NCBI GenBank assembly: GCA_029204225.1 | Contig: CM055102.1 | Location: 34,158,585-34,222,584, forward strand | DNA: 64,000 bases | Direction: 5' to 3' | DNA from: Diphasiastrum complanatum | Taxonomy: Eukaryota > Streptophyta > Lycopodiopsida > Lycopodiales > Lycopodiaceae | Shown here: one piece after another, positions 55,541 to 64,000 of the stretch | Position numbering within the stretch: position 1 is the first letter of the stretch | Layout: each line of letters opens with the position of its first letter | The notes under the pieces: generated by a model | What the model was told of the DNA's origin: nothing | The model's database searches: none | What the model saw: the letters and a program-made list of their open reading frames with translations, nothing else | Translations under genes and position numbers: made by a program

Positions 55541-56720
55541 ATTTAGTATCATGTATCTCCCATTTGTATACCGGTCGTTTGACACGATATAGTTTACTTT
55601 GGTCCAGTTTGGCTGCAGCAATGCTAGCCTTAGGCTCTATCTCTCGGACCTTCTCAGGGAGTAGCCGTGGGGGAATGGTGTCCATGAAGCGCAGAATAGC
55701 TACATCTGTAATATTGGCCATGTTGGAGTCAGTATCAAACTCTTGAGAGTGTAAAACACTCTCATCATCGATATACAAGGTTATTGATTCATCATAAGGT
55801 AGCCAAGCGATGTGAATCAAGTCCTCGTTGTGGGGCTGAATGTTAACATAACTGACATTGAAAATAGCAGTATCCAAATCAGTTGGTTCAACAGTAGATT
55901 CATCAATATCAGTGTGATGTGTATTGAGTTTGCAATGTTCCGCATTGACACAATCGATTGTTGCCAAGCCGTGGCTCCAGTTGATGATATCTGTAGCCTT
56001 GGTATAGTGGCCCTTCTCTTCGATGTCACAGTAATTTTCAAGAATGGACTCCGTGGTAGAGGATCCATATTCGGTGATTCGGACGGGTTTGATCTTACCA
56101 GCAGAGTCAATTGTGACTGATGTTTCTTGATTGCCAAATGTAACGTGCTCTCTATTCCAATCATGCACTACACGTGCGTTAGAGGGCCATGGCCTTCCTA
56201 GGAGCAATTCATAGGAATAGGCGTTTCTAGGAATATCGAGCACTACCAAATCTAGCGTGAAGCTCAAACCTCCTAGTTTCAGCCTTATGTCTGGTATTAA
56301 GCCTAATGGTTTTAGCACACTTTGATTTGCCATTCGAAGTTGACGGTTTGGTCGTTACATGGAAGCTTGAAGACCCCACTCCTTCATCAGAGATGTTGAT
56401 ATTATGTTTACGCCCGATCCGCCATCTAATATGGCCAAGACAACGCGGGAATGTCCGTAAGTTGTAGGAATGCGTATATTTCCCTTACCGCTTGCAGGAT
56501 TAGTCAGATGTAGGGGCACCTCAGGGAGGTCTGGTGATGGAATGTTATCGTCAATTGAGCATAACTCTTTCCACCATTTCCCGGTGTACTTCCAGAGTAC
56601 TTCAAATGGAAGGGTAACGTTTGCTTGAAGCAAATCTCCCCATATCTCAGCTGCTTCTACAGTTGGGTTATCTGGGATTTGATCTCTAGGTGTGAATATA
56701 GCCTCCTCCTTATTATCAGC
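55541..56720 (-). pseudogene. Ty3/gypsy protease-connector fragment, copy 2
   Basis: The minus strand reads VEAAEIWGDLLQANVTLPFE, AILDGGSGVNIISTSLMKEW, one TAA near 56355, then LSFTLDLVVLDIPRNAY and LLLGRPWPSNARVVHDWN. The connector runs from HHTDIDESTVEPTDLDTAIF to KLYRVKRPVYKWEIHDTKYN. The protease is close to that of copy 1 (6413-6800), and it keeps the connector part that copy 1 has lost. At about 55541 it is fused to the gypsy 3' region; all of RT, RNase H and integrase are absent. Confidence 0.85.
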
Positions 56721-58219
56721 TTCTGAATACATGTGAGCAATTACACTTTACAAAAAACAAGACAAACATTTTACATGGTTCAATACCAAATATAGTTCAA
56801 TTACATAATGAGTCAAAGTTCAAGAATATGCCTATACTAAATCACTTAAACCCTGGCAAATGTACCAAGCAGAACGAGAGGCAGCTACTGGAGACTATAG
56901 GGCCTTCTCATCTTTGGTAGTGGTGGCCAAAGTTCTTTTCATGCCCATTTCGTAAGTCTCCCCACCCATACGTTGAATTTGACATTATCGAAATTCAAAT
57001 TTTATTTTGCTAATCTTTTGGTAGTACCCCAAATTATTTGCATATTTGTTAAAATTATAATCACAATTCTGTCGGTTCATTTAGAAATCTACCGTAAAGT
57101 GATCTCCCACAAAAGAAGAGTATAAGTATGCATATTCCAACAACATGCAATCATTACTCGAATTATTGGAAAGATAAGGAGTGAGAATTGATTGGGATGG
57201 AATACTTTGAAGTATATATGGCTTCAAGATATATTAAATTAACTTCACTACATTCATGTGGTTTGACTTTCACTCCCATCACATTTCTCAAATAACCTGA
57301 TCTTCATTGGATGCAGGTATCGCAATCCCAATCCCATGCATCACAGTCACATGCATATGAGTCCGATCACGATGTCAATGGCCAAAAAGATGAGGATGAC
57401 TCAGTTGGATCTAATTAGGTGATTCAATATTGTAGCATGCATGTATTGGAAAGTCAGTTTCTAATATATCTCTATACTCGAAACATTTATGTTTGAATAT
57501 ATATTGGTTTAAGTTAAGTGTCCCTTTATCAACTTTTAAGTGCGTAAAATGTAACTCAAATATTTGCAAATTTTCTTATTAACAATTATGAACAAATGAT
57601 TTTGCTTACCACCGTCATAAAAATTGGTGCAACAGACTCCTAAGATTGGATGAAGTCCATTTCGAGGTCCTTCAGAATGTCCCTTGGAATAGCCAGTCTT
57701 GCCGAGGGGTTTACCTAGGTCCCTCGATATATCCCTCTGCAAACACATTCTCTTAACAACGCCAGAGTGGGATGGTGATAACTCGGGAACCGATGTAATT
57801 AACGAGGTTTTGCTACCAAGGTATAAATCGATGTGTATACCGAGGTCTCAAGAGGTTTTTTTTTTTAATTATTTAGAAAAGCCTCGGTAATAGAATCTAA
57901 AAACCTCCAAACCTCCAGAATGTTGTAGTGGAACTTTGAGAAACCACTCCTCTTTTATACAAAACTTGCAAATCCATCTACCATACAAAACATCCAAATT
58001 TTGGCAAAAGGGATTGCACATGCAAATTGGGAGAGTGTAGGGAGCAAGAGGTAGCATGAGGTAGGGAGGCATGTGCTCCACTATCCGTCCCTTCCACACA
58101 CACATGAACTCATGCACTCATGCACTCACACATGAACGCATGCACGCACGCACTCACGCAAGGCAAGCCGGTCTCCATTACAGGAAAATTGTCTCGACTC
58201 ACTCGAGTGCCGTCTCTCT

Positions 58220-58250
<31 letters not shown>

Positions 58251-58908
58251 TACACATATATATGTATATATACCCACACACTTAGATATACAACTTATAT
58301 ATTATAAGATATTGCAAATTTGTCAAGTTTGAAGTTTAATTGCATTCGGTTGCAAATTAAAGTGTAAATCTGTGATTCTTCTTTAAGATTAGGCACTAAA
58401 TCAAAGTTTAGCATGGGATGTAGTAGCTTGTTCACATAGGTAGCTACAATAGAGAGGCATTTTCGGAACATTCTTGGAAACACCTGTCCTCAAAAGAGAA
58501 TATGTCAACAAACGTCACATAATGAAAGATACATTGTCATAGTTTTTCTTCTTGAAACAATCTATATTTGCAATATCGGCTCGTCCACGTTGAAATTGTC
58601 ATAACATTGTTTTCAAAAGCATGGAAACCACCTCAAAAACTGGATTCAAATCATAGCACACATCATGACACTTATGATATCTATGTGATTGGCTTCAAGA
58701 TAGATCTCCAAATTTAAAATGGGGGCCTTTTCTGTAATCTTTCCAAGGGACATTCTGTAAAACATTTCATATGAAATTCAGAAAGATTCTGTAAAACATT
58801 TCATATGAAAATTACCAATGTAGTTATGCTCATTGATAGCCTGTAGGGAAGATGAGGATTCAAGAAACATGAAATTATTAAGCTAATCATTAACTATTTA
58901 AGCATAAA

Positions 58909-60347
58909 TCAAGTCTCTTGGCAAAACCCATTTTTGTCTTGTGTTTTGTAAGCCTCTATTACAGACTGCAGATTAGGAACCTTGAATATCTTATAGCTCT
59001 GAAAACCAGCTTGAATGAGAAGATTGTGCCATTCTTCCCTTGTCCGTTCCAATCCTCCATTTGTAAGAGCAATCATATTAAGATCAAATGAACATCTGAG
59101 GAATGTGTATGGATCTGTTTCCTCTGATGGATCAAGGACAGCATCGATGATAATCACCTTGCCTTTCTCAGGTAATGCCCTGTAGCAATTCGGTAAAATC
59201 TTGGTGCATCGCTCGTCATCCCAGTCGTGCATAATCCACTGCAAAGTTCAAACATAGAGATTATTATCAGATGTTTGTGGAACTTGTTAGTCTCAGATAA
59301 CTCAAGCACATTTAACGCACACAAGAAAGTCATGGTGTGAGTGTTTCATGATTTGATTACTCATAAAGGTTTTGAGGAGACTGATCCAAAAGACTATGAG
59401 CAGCAATTGCACCTTCATCATGATAGCGTCAGCTGATGGAACACTCTGAAACATGTCTCCCTCGACGTGTTCAACACCTAAGCTCCAAGAATATTAGAGC
59501 AGACAGTTGCATGATCAGTCATTTTACTGTGTCATCTCAAATGCTTACTGGAAAAAGGAACGAGCTACTTACGCATCTTAAAGGCCTTTATCGCTGTTGG
59601 CAAAATTTGTTTAAACTACTGCTATAACCAGACTCAAAATACTTTGGCTTTTTAGTACATGCGGAAGATCAAAATTGATGCACTTGATATCAGGATGCGC
59701 TGCTACAATTTTTGATATGGTCAGTCCCACACCTCCACCAACATCTACCAGCGTACTCAAATCCTTAAGTGTCTTAAAACAGCGGAGATAGATATGTTGC
59801 TTGCAGCAGCCATGGCCTCATTGAAAAGATTGTTAAAATCTGGGAGCTTACTTGCATAATTCCATATGCCTGTACCGTTGGCTCTCTCAAAAGCGTCACC
59901 TCCTTCTAAGACACACTCGTTGACATGATGCCAGGGTGCTTGGGTGACTTTATCTAGCTGCATGACGGCCATGGGTGCTAGGCAAAGATCATTGTTCTCC
60001 TTGACAAGCCACTTGGAAGCGTTCGTAAGGCCGTAACGCCATTCCTTGACTCCAAACGAATTTTCTACAGCAGTTTCACTAAATATTTTCTTCACTGCTA
60101 GGAATCTGAGGATGCGTTTAAGATAATCTGCCTTAGGCTCCTTACTTGGTAGCTCTGCTGAAATCTGTTCCGAGGACAAGGTAGCTTCAGGTCCTGCCCT
60201 TGCAAGAATATCGGGGATGTCCAACAATATAGCAACCTTCAAAGCCATGGACGAAGCAAATGCGAAGATAGTATTCCAAATTATCAGCTGACCTTCCAAT
60301 GAATACTCATCAATATCAGACACAGAAAACCCAATAACAGATTCCAT
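58909..60347 (-). pseudogene. Plant O-methyltransferase pseudogene, copy C
   Basis: Exon 3 is 58909-59238, exon 2 59413-59477, exon 1 from 60347 down to about 59660. Compared with copy 1 the first 196 residues differ at three positions. The glycine motif LVDVGGGVG, exon 2 (VEGDMFQSVPSAD) and HDWDDERC are present. It has the same frameshift in the T run just before the glycine motif (near 59777). In addition, 79 bp are missing after about 59659, which removes the end of exon 1 and its splice donor. ILPNC replaces ILRNC and DPSEETD replaces DPSEKTD. Not functional. Confidence 0.88.
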
Positions 60348-61986
60348 CTTTTCTACCTGTAAAAGATCTCTATCAAAGCAAATATATCGAAGTCGTGAAA
60401 ATCAAAATGGACGAGTACGTCCTCAGCTATTAACTGCTATGAACTCTTGTACACACGCTAGATCAGTACCGTAACAAAAGCAAATGGTTAACTCCCGATA
60501 AGAAAGAGCTTATGAATTTCCAGCCCACATTGATCAGCCAAGGCTAATAATATCTTCACCAAGCTGCCTAAGCAACATAAGGAGCAGGCCAGGATGATTC
60601 ACTAATCGATGGTTTAAGGCAAGCTACTCTTTTCTTCCAACTGTTGGTCATCAGCTGTGCTATTTACAACCTCGGAATTAGCACAACTCATGAAGATCCT
60701 TCATTGAAAAGCACAATAAGAGAGATGATATTCTTTTGTCAAGTGATGCATGATTTTGGACATTAAAATAATGATCAACTTGACTACTCTCAAGTAATAA
60801 TCGCGTTAGAATTTATGGAGCCCAAAACGATTATCATCGTAAATAGATGAAGGTGGACTAGTCTTTAGACCCATCAAAGCTAACTAGTGATATTTATTTA
60901 TAATCATATAATATCTCCTTAAAAATAGTACACCTCTAATTTAAGCTGACCTATGGTAATAATTCATAGACAATTTAGTGTATTTTGTATTTTGGCTCAT
61001 TTTCAATTGTGAGATTTAGAGTTCTTCAATTCATCTTGTGATCATAATGAGAGACATAAAAATGTCTTTGCTAGGTCTCATATTGCCTATGGTTAGGAAA
61101 TTTATGTGATCAAGGTAAGTTTACATCCCTAACAACCTAGACCCATGTGAGACTTTCAATATGACAATGCCATTTGAACAATTAGAGTTGCCAAGTTCTT
61201 ACCCAAGACTACCTACTGGTTCTCTAAAAAGCACCAATCAACTTGGCTGTTGAGCATAAGTTTTTTTGTTGGTGTTGTGCACATAACATAACACTAGCCT
61301 AAGGACTAGTGGTCTAAATTGATGTATACTAAATGTTGGTAAGTTAGAATGAGTAGTAGAATGATATGTTGCATGAATTTGTGGCTGGGTGGTCAATAGC
61401 ACTGGCCCAAACAAGCTAATGAAAACCTTAAATATTTCAATTGCAATTTAACATATAGTTTGAAAAACAAAATATAACATTCCAAGGTTTAGTTCCACAA
61501 TCTTCAATCAACACAATAAAATGAGGGGCCTAGACATTAACATGGATGACCTCTCAAATAAATATCAACTTGGAATTCAATTACTATCTCCTTGATTTAC
61601 TTACATACACAATGATTTCATTTTGACATCAATAGGCCCGGACTACAAAACTCTTATGTGCCATTAGTCATGAAGATAAGAAAAATTACACATTGAAAAT
61701 GACATCCTTGATAGACCATTGAATATGATAGCGATTTCATGAGTATGCATTACAAGATTAAAAAATCTATTGCAATCACAAAACCATTATGAGTAAGATC
61801 ATTTATTGAAAGCATCTACTTGTCAATCTCAATATATCTAATAGTTTACATAATGTACAAATATAAGGGCAAGGGTCGTTGGAATTTGATTCCACTCCAA
61901 GACCCACTTGCCACAACCTATAGGAATATATTAACTCTTCAATAGACAAGAACTTGCAATTTTTTATTGCAATCTTGCAAGATTTG

Positions 61987-61988
<2 letters not shown>
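60348..61988. other. OMT upstream region, copy C
   Basis: Matches 14947-16731 of copy 1; no gene of its own. Confidence 0.5.

Positions 61989-62052
<64 letters not shown>
61989..62052. repeat. (GA)n microsatellite
   Basis: A GA run of 64 bp. Confidence 0.97.
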
Positions 62053-62054
<2 letters not shown>

Positions 62055-62284
62055 AACATTTATAGCATGTTATGCTTGGCTTGCAAGGTAACTTGTTACC
62101 ATCTCAAGTGTTCTAGGTGTAAATCTAAACAAATGTTAGTTTATTGGTTCAACCTTTTAAAAATGTACAATAAATGATAATTGGTGATTTATGATACAGT
62201 TTAGTATTTGTTATGAACAAAAGTAGTATGAAGGCATGTGTGTGTGTGTGTGCACACGCACACGTGTGTGCATGTGCCTATGCA

Positions 62285-62291
62285 TGTGTGT

Positions 62292-62363
<72 letters not shown>
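62285..62363. repeat. (TG)n(GA)n compound microsatellite
   Basis: A TG tract with one TA interruption, followed by about 26 bp of GA. Confidence 0.97.
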
Positions 62364-62553
62364 TTAGCATGATCTAAAACAATATGTTTCGTTTTGGCTT
62401 GTAGGGTAGTCAATTGCAACTAGATCAAGTGCCTCAGGTATGAATATACAAAAATGTTATTTTACATAATCAAATTGCATGGAAATGTTTTTGAGTTTAT
62501 AATATATGGTATTCGTTGGGTCGAGTACTTGTTATGCACAACAGTAGTGTCAA

Positions 62554-62677
<124 letters not shown>

Positions 62678-62911
62678 AAATGGTATGTTTTTCTTGGCTT
62701 ATACCAAAATCAATCATTTGAAAGATAAAACAATCAGCTGAACCATGTCATGAAGTAAGTGACAGATTTCTTTCATTCCAAGTTCTATAGAAGTGAAACA
62801 TAGTATTTCCTTATTCTTCTATTCACGTGTGTCATCATTTAAATTTAAATTCTGCAAATGTCAACTTTGTTTTTATTTGAGAATTGTCTTTTATAATTTC
62901 AAGTATTTAAC

Positions 62912-63499
62912 GTGATGACAACTTCAGGGAGGCTGCCACGGACTTCCTTTACTCCCTACATTCCTGTGTTAGAAATTACGGGAGCACAAATGTTAAAGGA
63001 GGTGGCACCATCACCACCACCATTACTATCAATGGCTGAAGACCAACCCTCTGCGATAAGACCATATTCGAACACCAAAGAGGAAGGACGTCAATACCAA
63101 AGGATTCGTCATTGGATACAAGGAGCATTAGGCCGAGAAGCTGCACAAGCCAAGGCAAAACCTCTAGTACTTCCAGCTGGCAACCTTAGAAGTACCAATA
63201 CCACTAGCAAATTTTCCACAAAGTTCAGATCTAAATGAACGTTTACACCATCAGGAGGTTCCTTTTCAAATGCAGAACCTGAGGTTTCACGAACAGAATT
63301 GCTCACGAGTATACTATCTAGTATAATGGACGTGTCCATTGGAGAGTTCATGCAGATCGCACCACAAGCAAAGAGCATTTTGAAAGAATGGTTGAATTTG
63401 GAACCTGAAACATCAGCGAGAGAATCCTTGTACTATGCCGACGGGTACGAGGAAACCAGCAACGTCCTCAATAGACACCATTGCATATCAAATGGGTAA
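62912..63499 (+). pseudogene. Unrecognised broken ORF, copy C
   Basis: The plus frame from 62912 (MMTTSGRLPRTSFTPYIPVL, RIRHWIQGALGREAAQAKAK) is open for 108 codons; a second frame from about 63299 reads MDVSIGEFMQIAPQAKSILK. Same family as 17391-17974, where the first frame is broken. Function unknown. Confidence 0.38.
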
Positions 63500-63735
63500 T
63501 ATTTAGTGGAAATGAGAACTATAAGAAATATTCCTAGAATCATGTTAAATAATGGCACATTTTGAAAAAGAATGTCCTACAGTATCATATCCATTACTAA
63601 AAGTACATAAAAAACACATCAAAGTTTTTTACAAATTTGTAACAAAATTTCAAAATACGTAAAAAACTGAAGTATTCAACAATTTTCCTAAAAGTTACAA
63701 TACACAAAAATTAGAAAGAGCCCAAGTAGTATAAT

Positions 63736-64000
63736 TTATTTAAATTTTTGCAAATTGTGATACAAAATATAGATTCTTTTGGATCTAGTATTAAAACTTA
63801 TATCCTCATCTATGTCCACGCCTCCAGATTCAACATCATCAATTTCATCATTAGAAGGTGAACAAGTGGAAGATCCACCCTCCTCATTATTGTTAATCAA
63901 AATATCATGTTCATCCCTATGCAATCTAAGATCAGCTTCCACACATGCCCTTGTTCTTCTTAACGAAAATACGTTCTTTCTTTGGCAGCCTTTGACGAAT
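63736..64000 (-). pseudogene. Tail of PFW/KVV-type protein, copy C
   Basis: The acidic C-terminal part (CVEADLRLHRDEHDIL, SPSNDEIDDVESGGVDID) matches the tail at 18254-18460. The PFW/KVV core would lie beyond the window end. Confidence 0.5.

Overview
The window looks like nuclear, repeat-dominated DNA of a land plant. The evidence is plant-type Ty1/copia and Ty3/gypsy retroelements, tnp2-type CACTA transposase pieces, a Helitron-type PIF1 helicase, and copies of an intron-containing plant small-molecule O-methyltransferase (OMT). The sequence is AT-rich and full of long GA, GT and TA microsatellites. I cannot name the species; a seed-free plant or gymnosperm is possible, but that is a guess. 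There is no bacterial-style operon, CRISPR array or rRNA, and I did not recognise a tRNA gene. No element in the window is complete.

Layout. 1-3.6 kb: two truncated minus-strand copia elements, each with a tRNA-Met-type primer site and an LTR. 3.6-8.8 kb: a minus-strand Ty3/gypsy element keeping gag, protease and integrase but lacking reverse transcriptase. 8.9-9.4 kb: a cluster of 12 ATGACTCG motifs and an interspersed repeat that recurs near 50.5 kb. 10.1-11.4 kb: a tandem duplication of about 0.65 kb. 11.4-18.9 kb: repeat unit copy 1, carrying a three-exon OMT pseudogene, microsatellites and a fragment of an uncharacterised PFW/KVV-type domain. 19.5-37.2 kb: a mosaic of copia fragments from at least five families in both orientations, with a CACTA transposase tail (24.5-25.1 kb), a copia RT-RNase H ORF with 3' LTR (26.2-28.5 kb), and a rearranged gag-protease-integrase block (28.5-31.1 kb). 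39.2-40.7 kb: a broken Helitron-type helicase followed by degenerate TTAGGG-like repeats. 40.9-43.0 kb: a head-to-head pair made of a minus-strand repeat-protein ORF and a plus-strand pseudogene with an HTHED motif, the least explained locus here. 43.9-47.0 kb: a decayed but long copia element with the start of its 3' LTR. 47.0-49.1 kb: a CACTA (En/Spm) transposase pseudogene with a CACTACAAGA terminus. 51.4-54.2 kb: a shortened copy B of the OMT unit facing a diverged inverted copy, with a copia RT scrap between them. 54.7-56.7 kb: a second, differently deleted gypsy copy. 56.7-64.0 kb: copy C of the OMT unit, running off the window end.

How the parts relate. The retroelement domains are those of standard gag-pol polyproteins (gag, protease, integrase, RT, RNase H), but each copy lacks some of them, so none should move on its own. 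The OMT copies are closely similar and two share one frameshift, so at least those two derive from an already broken parent copied as part of a unit of 7 kb or more. Breakpoints often carry short direct repeats, fold-back inverted repeats or microsatellite tracts, which points to replication slippage and template switching as the main shapers of this region.
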